Source: Hyaloscypha bicolor E (Eukaryota > Ascomycota > Leotiomycetes > Helotiales > Hyaloscyphaceae). Taken from it: DNA of 64,000 nt. The notes beneath the pieces were generated by a model. It saw only the letters and a program-made list of their open reading frames with translations, did not search any database and had not been told where the DNA came from. The DNA lies in contig NW_020194512.1 in assembly GCF_002865645.1 (NCBI RefSeq), positions 965,119 through 1,029,118 on the forward strand, in the 5' to 3' direction. The translations under genes and the position numbers were made by a program. This document shows positions 1 through 10,079 of this stretch, piece after piece (within the stretch, counting starts at the first letter, position 1; each line of letters starts with the position of its first letter).

Positions 1-1639
1 TGCTCGGCGTGGTGGATCGTCTTGATGATATATTTATAGTCTCGAGAGAAGTAGAAGAAGCTGCCACTTTTCCCTGGTGACCCCAACTCCGAAAGTATGT
101 ATTTGGACGTCAAAGACATTAGGTAGTCTGCCGGGTCAAGCTTGAACTTCGCCCTCAGGTGTCGAAATACCCAGGGTGCGTAATCCTTGAACTTAAAGTC
201 ATATTTCGCAGAAGGGGTCAATTCGTTTCCAGTACTATTCCAAGTCAGCTCAAGTCTTCCTCGGGTCTAATTTGCCCTTACATATCAAAAGAGAATTTAT
301 GCCGAGCCTCGAAGTCTGCATCGGTCAGGGGTCTGTCCAACTTCGCATTTGTCCTCGATACGGTAAATCGAATGCCAGTCAACATGTTGTATGCTGTCAC
401 CCAATTAACATGATTCTGGTCAACTCTTGTCCCAACCACGACTCTCTCGTCGTCTTCCTCGTCCTTTCTTTTCCTTTTGCTGGCCCGTTTTTGTCGTACA
501 GCTTCAGCCCAGCGCATGGCATCTTCATCTGGCGGTATCTCTTCGTGGGGCATGTTCGAATGTATTGATTGTGTATTTCGTCGATTGAGGCTCAAGGAGC
601 CTCGCCTTACGCCTACTGCCAAAGTTGTTGGTGAAAATCTTCCTGTGCTGAACACAGCATCCTGGTCATCCCGGGAATTCCGAGTTGGGCCAACTTTTGG
701 CACTTGTAGTGTATGCCTATGCTTCAATTGTGTGACTCCAGGGTGTTGTGCAGAGGTGGAGGACGGTGATGGTACAGGTGGGGCAGGATATGAAGGAGGT
801 GATGAGAATCGATGGGGGGAGGCGGTTGCTGCGCGAGACGGTGATTCGGCTGGCAACGGAGTCGCAGGGAGAAGGGACGAGTTGTATGTCAACGGGCCAG
901 TACTTTGTGGGTTCGTAGATATGGGCGGGGGGATTGTGACCTTTTTCGAAGGTTCACTGTCGCCATTTGTTGATGGCTTTGTTTCGATGGTTTCGTTCTG
1001 AACATATCCGTTTGTTGACGCGACTGAACTCCTATCTCCATTTGAAGTTCGAGGCAGCCCATTCTGCCCACCGCCCTGCTGTATAGGACTCCCCCTTTCA
1101 TTGTCAACTACTCCATTCACCGCCCCATTCAGAGACAGCGCGCTGCCATTCCGCGATGACTTGTGGTCCCAGCTACCCACACTACCCCGTCCATTTGGCA
1201 GCGAATTGAGGCTTGCATCCTGGACCATATCGCCATTGACCTGCTGTCTGCCAGCACCTTCTCCGTCTATAAAACCATCGGATCCGTCCGCCAGATTGTC
1301 TTTTATAGACGTGTGCGAGGAAGTTCTGGCGTTCCCATTGCCTTTCTCGTAGGATTGGCGGAGGTGGCTTGGGAGCTCGAAGAGTGGGCGACTCGACGAG
1401 AGCATGGGTCCTGTGTCCTCAGCCATGAAGGATGGCATCTCTACAGCGTGTGGCATTCGACTGAGTGATGAAGGTATCACCACCTTATCGCACTGGTCGG
1501 TGCGGTGCTACCGCTGGTGAAAGGAGGTAGGATCTGCGAAGTTGGCTCCGTTCCTTGGCAATTCGTATCCCCTTGATGAAGTGGAGCCTCCCTTTGGTGC
1601 AACGAGAGGGGGAGATGCTTCAATCAAGTATATCGACAT
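1..1639 (-). CDS. MSS4: Phosphatidylinositol-4-phosphate 5-kinase (Mss4/Its3 type), N-terminal part; runs off left edge
   Basis: Makes PI(4,5)P2 from PI4P at the plasma membrane, acting in actin organisation and polarity. Seen: a long Ser/Pro/Asn-rich N-terminal region, then a Lys/Arg-rich stretch ([18 protein letters not shown]), then the family-typical [20 protein letters not shown], then [17 protein letters not shown] and the start of the lipid-kinase domain ending [19 protein letters not shown] at the window edge. Exon model: 1639-1512, 1460-282, 234-<1. The 47-nt intron 281-235 (GTAAGG..AG) is certain because it restores the kinase frame. The 51-nt intron 1511-1461 (GTAGCA..CTCAG) is inferred: it removes an in-frame TAG (1510-1508) and joins an upstream ATG frame starting MSIYLIEAS. 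If that intron is wrong, the first ATG is at 1456. The catalytic domain and C-terminus lie outside the window. Confidence 0.87.
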
Positions 1640-4600
1640 TGTTTTCGCACGGCAGTGTCATTGAGGATGGATTCACGGGGATCGTGCTTGCTGTAGATGG
1701 AGGTGGAGCTGTAAATGAGGATTACGAGAATAGGGCGCTCGGGAAAGCTGGTCAATAGCGGGACTGGGCAGCAGTAAGCAAACACCCTTCACCAAGCGCA
1801 GAGCGGCCCAATTACACGGCGGATGCTCTCGGAGCAGGTCAGTCGCATCTCTATATTAATTCTATATACCTCCAGCTGTCGCGCCCCGCTTCTGTGTTGT
1901 GTCCATCGATTCCGTGCTCCGGGCAATCATTTGCTGTGTGCGGCTACGCCACGTCAGGGAAAGCCGCCAACGTCACCAAGCCTCTCTTTGCGTCTTCACC
2001 TCAACTTCAACACTTCACTCCAACTCCAGGGTTGACACCAATATCAATGACGACTGCACATATCAAGGTGCACTTGAATTATGTATAGTGCTCAAAGGCG
2101 TTTGCTCTGCGATCAATAGCAGTTCAGGTCAACGACGTCGAGAACTCAAATAGCAAGGTATCGAGCGATATCATATCCAACACTGCACGTCATCTCTATC
2201 CGTTCTGCACAGGAATCTCTAATCAAATTTTCGTCCATGCTCCTTGTTGGCCAAGACGCATCCTTCAGAATAGAGGCATTGTTCTGAAGGACGCATGGAT
2301 ATTGTGTTAGGAAAAGTTCTCGCTGATACGACTTCACTCAGAACACTTCTTCGCCACTCCATTCGACCTCAAATTTGTTTTCCCAGTGCCAAATCAAAGA
2401 CTGATGCAAAGAAATTGTTCGTGTGTACCTCCACAACATTAAAGGATGTAATTATGCGAATGTTTTGAAGTGTTCCGCGGAAATCTCGGTGCTTAAGGGA
2501 ACCTTGTGCAACGGACACTGGTACCGGGGCCAAGCAATGAGGAAGATCAAATGAAGATGGAAAAGGGTATCTCATTCGCTGGAAGTCATGAGTATCGTGC
2601 ATCTGGAGTGACAGAGATGTAAGATGCTTAAGCATCAACTTGACTTGGCATCGAAGCTTCCGTCTTAAACCATCTTCGGGAGATCTAGCTCTCAAGCAAC
2701 TGAATCTTTGACGTCAATCAACTTGAGATCTACATTGCCATGCTCCATAGACTATTTCCCATGAACAACGGGACAGGAAAAGCTTTCTTCGATATCTATA
2801 TTGATGGCTGATTTTTAGGCTAAAGTCTTCCGGGGCAAGAATTTGGTAGAATTGATTCACACCACGAGGTCGTGCTCAGCTTCACTGCACTCAATTATCC
2901 CCCCCCCTCGAGCCTCGCTCTGAGCAAGATCCCTACTCTCCGTAGTGGTTTCGAATATATGCTGTTGGTTGATTTCAACTCCGTTCATTTAAGTAAAACT
3001 CGAAAACATGGCGATCATTCCCGAGAAATCAGTTTTGATTGGCGTATGATTAAATCAGATGAATTTCTCTGTGCTGTGCCTTCTTCGCTGCCTTCATATA
3101 TTGGACGAGCAAGTTATCCCCTATCTTAAGCGAGCAAGAATGTTGCCTTCACGGATCACTTACGGGTTTCTCGGTGATTTTACATCAGCCTGTTATACAG
3201 GAAGTATTTTCTCCGCAAGCGGAACAGCAATACTACCTGCATTATGCTTATGACTAATTACCCAACGAACCAATGGTAACCTCAACATTTCAGCAATATT
3301 GGGCAAGGGCGAGGAAAGAGATAGGATCCAAAATGTCGTCCGCTCGGCGGAGATAAGTCATGCCCGTTTTTTTTTGGCAACGGGAACACAAAAATAGACT
3401 CTCGAAACCTCCCCGTTTCCGCTCCGAGAATCCTCAAGCACCAAATTTGGTGGGGGCTTGTTCAGTCGTACCCCTCTAAATCTCACGATGTCTAGCTGCT
3501 AGGCATGACGAGAAGATTTTACTCTTTTCAACTTCAACTGTCAACTATAGAATTAAAACATATACATGATCTAGAAGTGGTCATCGATGATTGTCACGAC
3601 CTTGCAAACACTCCAAAACTAAGCCAGAATATTTGACATTAAATGCGAAAGGAACGGTTACGGTTACCGTGAGCCTTGCTGGTTTCTCTTAAAAGGAACC
3701 GAGCGTTTCACAAAAGAGCAAAGTTGAGCCCGAAGCTGAGCCTTACTATCGCTTAAGCTTCCCCTATTAATAATTAGCGCAAATACCCATGCATTTTCTA
3801 TAGTAGGGATTAGCTTCTTGTATATGCTCAACCTAAGATATAATAAATACTTATTTTACTAAAGGAACACCACTCCTCTCCTTTATTGCCCTCATCTATC
3901 CCCGGCCTCCTCCCAACGGCCCGCCAGGCATGCTCCTAGCATATGCTCGACCTTTATTACTAGGAAGCATATAAGTAAGTTAGACACACCTTGCTTTACC
4001 GTCGCTGTTGCCTTCAGCATATACTCAGCATATGCTAACCCTAACCTGTAGGGCTTTTACGCTCTAACATATCCCAATGCGGGGGGGGGGGTCGCCGCCC
4101 TCTAACCCCCGGGGCTAACACGAACCCTAACCCCTAAACCAAGCCCCCTCGCAAGCTCGGGGCTAATCCGAACCTTCCTAGCCCGTGCATATGCAGAGCA
4201 TAAGGAGATAATATTCTGAACTATTGTAGGGATAGTTTAAGCGATCGTAGTGATCAGCTAAATAAGAAATAAACGAGCATATGCATAGTTTGATAGTAGG
4301 GAACTACTAAAACCTCAGCAAAGTTCTACCACGTCAGGTTGGCTTTTAGCTGCAAGCTATTCAACGGCGCAGAAGGTTTGCAGATTTCCCGGATACCGAT
4401 TTCGGACCTATCGTAAACTACGTTCTCATCGTTTTCACCCGCAGGACCGAAGACTGAGTTTTCTCTAGGCTTTGGCAGCATCGGGCTATGCAAACCCCCT
4501 ATGCCCAGACAATGACCCCCCTTCAGTTTCCGGTTGCGTGAAGTGCGTAGGACTCAGGCTGATAGATGACCTACGGATTTGATTCAATAATTATTAACGC

Positions 4601-5238
4601 ATTACAATTCTCCGATCCACGGAAGAAATGTACCAGCTACTCACTACCTGGTCTACCATAGTTTCCGAGAAACTAAACCTCTGTAGACTTTACCCATGAC
4701 ACACACGAAAGACTCTAAACGAAAGCCTGCTATCTCGCCACAACTTAATGGACTTCTTCAGTCTGTGTCTTCACTTGGCGCTATAATCGGTGTACCTTTA
4801 GCTCCTTGAATCAGTCAAAAATTGGGCTGACGTTGGTCTATCATGGGTGGCTCAATTATGATAGTAATCTCAGCCGAATTTTTACCTCCCTTCCTTCCAG
4901 CGCCGTTAGTCACCATTGCCACTCTGCTCCCTCGCCTCACATTTTACTCGAGTTACTTAGTCACGTTCCTGCTCTCCCTTCCAGTGACTAATCATAATTT
5001 GCTTATTATTTGCTTCCGCCTCGCGAAATTATCAAGTCTACAAGATTATGTTTAAGGGGACCAAGCCGGCTTCTAGGAAGCCTAAACAGGATCCCCCAAA
5101 TGTACATTGTTCAGAGGCAGCTTCTTCACACCAGTGCTCTGGGACCCTATTCGACTCTCAAGTCTCGTCATTTTCTGACATATTGTGGCCCCGCGTCTAT
5201 CAAGAGCATTCCATTTTGCCCCTCTCTAATCGTTGAGT
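1640..5238. other. Intergenic, no gene supported
   Basis: Upstream region of the PIP5-kinase gene followed by about 3 kb without a recognisable protein. Short frames occur on both strands (for example 2369-2695 minus, 108 codons) but they resemble no family I know and lack splice-consistent extensions. The piece near 1860-2040 is pyrimidine-rich on the plus strand and may be the kinase promoter/5' UTR. A repeat-like patch lies at 3758-4312. Confidence 0.5.
3758..4312. repeat. Degenerate non-coding patch with repeated GCATATGC palindromes
   Basis: The palindrome GCATATGC or a one-base variant recurs several times here (around 3823, 3940, 4016, 4026, 4186 and 4277). The two ends carry inverted similarity (TTCCCCTATTAATAA at about 3762, and the complement of TAGTAGGGAACTAC near 4300). 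An 11-base G run sits at 4081-4091 and scattered CCCTAA words follow. It could be a decayed small transposon. No second copy is seen in the window. Confidence 0.3.
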
Positions 5239-6197
5239 TCATTCCAAAGTCTCATGGATCTTTGGCTTGACGAATGTTAGCCCCAGCAGATCTGTAGCTG
5301 TTACAGAGAGACTTACAAATGAATACTTGATGCCATTGTAGAACGACCGCTGTAAAAGCTGCATTTGGTTCTCTTCATCTTCCGTGAGCTTCTCTATTCT
5401 TTCTATTAAGTCAAGCTCGTAATTGCCATGAGCACACTCCATAATTTTCAGCATGCAGACTTCGAAGAAGCGTGGGTAGAAGCCTGTGCAAAGAGACTAG
5501 TCAGCCTATTGATCTGCCTCGGGAGAAGAAATAAGGTGTATAAAACAAATAAAGAATTTCTTGTCAACCTACCAGCTGAAGACCAGTCGAGCAAAGAGGC
5601 CGATCCATCGGCCAACCAGACGAAATTCCGAGGCGCAAGGTCCAAATGACATAGTACCAATGGATAGCTCATAATACCTAACTTAGACTCGACGTCCGGT
5701 AGTCTGAAATTCAACCATTTCTCCATCTGCTGCATATTCTTAAACACCGGCTTTCCGTTTTCCTCCCAGAGAAGCCCAAGTGATATGCCCCCTTCCAGAG
5801 GGCCAGGGTGGTCGCCCTGTAGAGTCGAGAAATAGTGCAGTATTTGAGCAATCCGCTTAACTTGCTCGTTACTCGAGGTTTCGTCTTCCCCCAGGACCTT
5901 CCCACGGATGTATTCCATGACGATATACCCCGATTTAGGCCAACCCTGCCCATTGCTTTGGCTGAAATAGCGGTACACCTGCGGGACGCGAACGATTTTT
6001 CGATCGAGGAGCTCGAAAGCTCGTCTTTTGTTGCTGGCTTCTTCGGCTGTCACGTCCCAGCCGAACTTCACGACCGTGTCATCCGACAATCTAACTACAT
6101 TTTTTGATGCGCCGACGAGTTGACGATGCGGGTCTGCGCAGTGTTGGACGATTTCCGAGTCACACAGGTCTTCGTTGTTAAGGGGGCTTAGTGTCAT
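5239..6197 (-). CDS. APH/choline-kinase-like phosphotransferase
   Basis: Protein-kinase-fold small-molecule phosphotransferase of the large fungal APH family; substrate unknown. Seen in a 272-aa product: nucleotide-binding lysine in VVKFG (K44), VMEYIRGKVL hinge near residue 93-102, catalytic loop HLDLAPRN (H184, D186, N191) and the metal-binding Asp in LLDWSSAG (D204). Exons 6197-5573, 5483-5317, 5265-5239. The 89-nt intron interrupts the Gly after DWSSA and restores the familiar FYPRFFEVC continuation. The last 51-nt intron (5316-5266) has GTAAGT and a GCTAAC branch site. It is a multiple of three without a stop, so retention would only add 17 residues. Start chosen at the first ATG of the frame. 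All key residues are present, so it looks functional. It is not adjacent to any pathway partner that would name its substrate. Confidence 0.82.
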
Positions 6198-6972
6198 AAT
6201 CTAGCCATTGGTGGGCGGCCCACTATTGTGAAGGAAGAGGGGTGAAGGCACATTGAGGCAGTTTGAAGTCGTCGTCATTCTTCTTAGTAATCACAGAAGG
6301 CATGGTAATTCTACGCCTTCCTCGAAAAATAAAATAATAACAAATTTGAGGAAAGGAGGGCTCATGAACTGGGTTGGGTGTCTAAAGCAGTAAGTGATCT
6401 GGAAAAGGACTCGCGGCTATGGCAGTTCCTGACTCCAGATTGCAGTGAACAATCGCTAATTTCATGTACGCTAGGCCAAGTTACAGTCTTGTTCTAGATT
6501 TCAACTGGACACCGTTGCACTGTCTCTGAGCTAAAGTATTTTCAGGTGGAATTGTGTTCCAATAATGTTTCGCGGTTTGAAGACCACCTGGCTGCTTCTC
6601 TGTTCTGCTTATAACTCTGCCTGCGCCCAGGCATGAATTCTAGTAAGTCTGCCTGTTGGTCCCGTTGTCAACCCAAGGTCGACAAGCGGTTTCAGAGCAT
6701 GTACGGTCACAATATAACGACCTCGCGCTGGTTTTCAGGCGGAGCCGGCCCATACCAACCCCAAAGGCGGCGCCCGTGAGGCCCTGGCGCTAACCTGGGG
6801 AAGATCCTGACTAGGTCGCAATCGATAGGGTATCATCAAAGGCGTTGAGATGCAGCGCCATTATTGAGCGCTTAGAATTTGGTATTATACAAGACAACTC
6901 AAGTCAATGCCGGTTTGGGTATCGGGGCCATATCATTTGAATTGAAGTATTTAATGGCTTCCTTCTTCCCTA
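6198..6972. other. Intergenic, no gene supported
   Basis: No conserved coding signal. A 24-codon frame at 6565-6639 (starts MFRGLKTTWLLLCSA, ends at TGA) looks like a signal peptide but has no mature part that I can splice to it. Confidence 0.4.
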
Positions 6973-7245
6973 CGAAGGCGACGGGCGAAAAAAAACCGTC
7001 CAAATCGCTTAAGCGAGAATTTGCGCAATCTTAGCCTTGCGATAAAAAATTTGTCGTAATTGTAACTTGAATTTAATTCCAGCAAAATTATTGTAAAAGA
7101 TAGATCTGCTTCTTCTCTATTACACAAATTAAAAAGTAAAGAGTTTAGACGTTGTATTGAACCTTAGTGTGATTTTCCACAGGTAGCGATTTTGGTGTTC
7201 CTCGCGATTTGGCAGGTGGCCGGTTTTTTTCGCCCGTCGCCTTCG
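6973..7245. mobile_element. MITE with TA target-site duplication (Tc1/mariner-like)
   Basis: Terminal inverted repeats start CGAAGGCGACGGGCG and continue through an A-run and CCG. The left arm is at 6973-6998 and the complementary right arm at about 7220-7245, matching over about 26 bases except for one A/T-run length difference. A second inverted stretch (CCAAATCG) follows inside both arms. Both ends abut TA (6971-6972, 7246-7247), the target duplication of Tc1/mariner elements. The 273-bp body has no coding frame, so it would need a transposase in trans. It sits directly before the DUF7770-like gene. Confidence 0.78.
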
Positions 7246-7272
7246 TACAGAATTTGGGCAAAGCTTTGATTT

Positions 7273-7694
7273 TTGGTGTCCCAGCTCCTTCCACATTTCA
7301 ATCACTATCATTCAGATTCTACAATTGTGGAAGGTAAATCAACAAAACCCGGAACCAAGACCACTACGAATAGTGCTCTGCAACATTGGGATTATCGTAT
7401 GGCTGGGGGTTTGACATTCAAAAATATCCGCGACTTAGTGCTCTCCTACGGTCGTAACCGGTATCGATTTTCCGGAGGATCCGGTTGCAGATATTGGTGG
7501 TAAGTACAAAACGCTTTAAATTTTGCAACAGCGGTCTAATGTACTCAAATAGTTATACCATAATAAATGATCTTGAGCAGCATAGATATATTCCCGAGGG
7601 AAGTTGTCAACTGTTATGGCCAAGTTTGCAATACCTTTATTCAAGGAGTCGGGACCCGAGTTCGATTGGTTGGGTTGAAGGGGAGTTCTATTAG
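7273..7694 (+). CDS. DUF7770-like fungal protein, C-terminal part; 5' end unresolved
   Basis: A fungal family of unknown function; the name is from memory of the family and should be confirmed. Seen: SALQHWDYRMAGGLTFKNI, NRYRFSGGSGCRYW, then after a 53-nt intron (7500-7552, GTAAGT..TCTAAT..AG) CYTIINDLEQHRYIPEG and a C-terminus ending VEGEFY. The splice replaces the read-through stop and turns CRYWW into CRYWC. The open frame begins at 7270. The first ATG in it is 7399, inside what should be the domain, so the N-terminal third is missing or lies in an exon that I cannot place. The MITE at 6973-7245 is only a few tens of bases upstream and may have displaced it. It could be a truncated gene. 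Confidence 0.5.
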
Positions 7695-7810
7695 CTCTTT
7701 GACCTGTACGTATGTGAACGAGGGATGTGCAAGGGGGGTTGGCAACTAGACAGTTGCTGATGTGACTCTCATCATGGGACTGGGAATAAATAAGCCTCAA
7801 ACTTGGGGAA

Positions 7811-8335
7811 TCATAAGAGATGGAACTCAAATCTTACGCTCTCCTGCTTCTCCGAGACATGTTCGGGCTGTGGTACAGGTGCGGGCGTGGACTGGACCTT
7901 GAACTCCGGTGCAGTTTGGATATTGTCAACTTCACAATCAATGCAGTGACATTCCTGCTTAGATTTTTTTACGAGAAGGTTCTAGGTGTATGAGAAAACT
8001 GCCGCTGCCATGGCTTCAACTGAAGGTATTCCAGCCATTTTGGAGGTATGAAGTTGAGATGGATGTCGATATATATTTCGAGAATGAATGGGATACATTT
8101 CAGAGGATCGTTTTATAGCAATTCCCCTCGTTGAACACGTTGGCATGTTTCTTTGGGAAGTGGCCGGATCCATCATTTCTATTTTGTGGTTCTCATCCGC
8201 GTCGTTGTCATAGTCGAACGTCCTTTCTAAGGAATCGTGCTTGCCGGTCCCGCCACCAAAATTGAGTATGTGCCGGGAATTGTGAAGAAATTGAGGATTT
8301 GAATTGAAATTAAACGAGTGACTTAGACTCTCATT
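7811..8335 (-). pseudogene. Relic reading frame, C-terminal tail-like, one in-frame TAG
   Basis: On the minus strand one frame stays open from just past the aldo/keto reductase stop down to 7814, broken only by TAG at 7984-7982. It contains TGKHDSLERTFDYDNDADEN, an ATG at 8176 (MMDPATSQRNM), HPSQLHTSKMAGIPSVEAM, then after the TAG KQECHCIDCEVDNIQTAPEF and a tail rich in P, E and Q ending FEFHLL. Composition looks like a hydrophilic cytoplasmic tail. I do not recognise the family. No convincing intron removes the TAG. Best read as the 3' remnant of a gene whose front has been lost where the reductase now ends. Coding status is uncertain. Confidence 0.35.
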
Positions 8336-9495
8336 TCAATACCCAAGAAAAACCGCTCTGAAAGCCCTCAAATGATCCACCTCTGCATCAGCCTTAACAC
8401 CCTCCCAAAACGCCTCAATACGGTCCACCACCCACCCCTCCAACGGTCCCTTCTCAATCTCAATCAAAGCCTCCTCAAACTGCCTTGCACTACTCGCACC
8501 AATAATCATCTCATCGCCTAATTCCCCCTTCAACACAGAATGATACCTCACCCACCTGTACGCCAGACCAACTCTACTAACCCCACTCTCATTAACTAAT
8601 TTCTCCCATTCTTTCAAAAACGCAAGATATGAAGGCTTGAAGAACAGAGTACGGTAGAACTTCCCGACTGGCATCTCGGGATCCCATTTCCCTCCCTTAG
8701 CGGGGGAAGTGAGTTCAGAGGCAGTGCGGGAGAGGAAACCGCCGGCCATGGGTGAGTAAGCTTGGATTGATATTCCGAGTTCTCGAAGCGTCGGAAAGAG
8801 AAGGGTTTCGTTAAGGCGGACGGCAGGACTGTAGGATGCTTGGTAGATGGTTGGGAGGATCAGATTGTGGACTTTGGCGTGGTTGTAGTATTCGAGGACT
8901 TGTTCTCGGGTGAAGTTTGAGAGGCCGAACTATTTAGGCATGTCAGGCAAGGGAAGAGTCATGAGACGAAAGTTCGGGGATTGTAACCTTTTCGAAGCGT
9001 CCTTCTTCATAGAGAGTTTGGATTGCAGAGTAGGTTTCTTCGACGGAAACCGTCTCATCGGGGCCATGGAGGAGGTAGAATGGAACCTAGGTGTGAAATT
9101 CATTAGTTTCCTGGCAGAGGAATGCTTGAAACTACGTACCTTCTCTGTTTTCAGAGCATCCCAGCTTTCTTTCGCCGCTGCGAAAATGTTCTCTCGCTTC
9201 CCTGCTCCGCGAGATGCGGTTGGCGATTTGGTAGTTACAGCAAACTCTGCTGCGAGGTTTTTATTTCCAAGAGTAGTTTCTGATGCACCCATTCCCTAGA
9301 GCATGCGCGTAAGTATTGCGGCAGTGTATACACTTGGAACAATCTTACATATGATCGGGCGGTGTCAAGTTTGGTGATTCCATGAGCACGAATGATCTGA
9401 AGGATTTCATCTTGGAATGCTTCACTTTCTGGGGTTGGTTCCCATGTGTGAGTCCCTGCTGCGAGAGCAACTTTTGGTGAGGTTATGTGTGTCAT
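8336..9495 (-). CDS. Aldo/keto reductase (AKR7/aflatoxin-aldehyde-reductase-like)
   Basis: NADPH-dependent reduction of aldehydes/ketones, cytosolic. Four exons: 9495-9349, 9295-9140, 9086-8988, 8929-8336, giving 331 aa, the usual size. The catalytic tetrad is intact: D44 and Y49 in KLDTARSYG, K72 in VTTKS, H108 in YLLHGPD. FGLSNF follows exon 4's start, and IQAYSPMAGGFLSR and EMIIGASSARQFEE (cofactor-binding end) are present. Introns of 53, 53 and 58 nt have CTAG/TAG acceptors. The third has a weak donor (GTTACA), but the join RFEK-FGLSNF is what the family shows. Start ATG at 9495 (MTHITSPKVALAAG). Longer upstream codons are open but are not needed. Confidence 0.88.
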
Positions 9496-10079
9496 CTTTT
9501 GAATGCTTGAGAGATTGGAACTATGACAGATGTGATGTTCCAAGGAAGAAGGAGATTCACTTGACCTTATATAATTTTTGTCTATTCCTGGCAGAAGAAG
9601 AGTCGGACGAAAAATCACGGTGCTCCCCATCTAACGAATATCGGCGACCCTGTGTTTCAGCACTAGAGCATGATTGGAAATCGGCAGACACAGATGAAAA
9701 GACATCTGACTCTCTTCCAGGACTGTGCGAATAGGTACTATACCAAATCCAAGAATATCCTTAAATCCATGGCAGCATATACCTCCGCCCCGACGCAGAG
9801 GGTCGGGGTTATGCCTATCTAACCTTACATCTCATTGGTGCCAAATAAGCGAGGGCTTTTCAACTCTCGTAAGCGACCTGTATTTCTAAGCAAGCTCGGC
9901 CCACTGACCCTCTCAAATCTCACCGCAATAAGAGGAGGGTTTCCCCCGTATGCAAGAGTTTGTCGCCAATTTGTCGTCGGATTCATCAGCAACGGGGAGA
10001 ATATCTGCCCACACTAGCAGTCGCATCCCCGTAATATACCCGAAAGATTGAAGGCTTCATTCATACGACAAACTCCAAG
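9496..10079. promoter_or_regulatory. Divergent intergenic region (reductase / bZIP)
   Basis: 585 bp between two divergently transcribed genes. It must hold both promoters, so co-regulation is possible (inference from layout only). A perfect 7-bp stem CCCCGAC/GTCGGGG lies at 9788-9808. No TATA element is obvious on either side. Confidence 0.4.

Noticed and set aside
3366..3386. CCCGTT/AACGGG around a T-run as a transposon end
   Set aside because: Six-base arms only, no target duplication or second copy.
4025..4140. CCCTAA words suggesting an interstitial telomere
   Set aside because: Only isolated units with different spacing, never a tandem run; ordinary C/T-rich sequence explains them.
6565..6639. 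Signal-peptide-like 24-codon frame
   Set aside because: Ends in TGA with no splice site giving a mature protein; too short to support.
9788..9808. Perfect 7-bp GC hairpin as a terminator
   Set aside because: Factor-independent hairpin terminators are not expected for fungal Pol II genes, and no T-run follows in a meaningful place.
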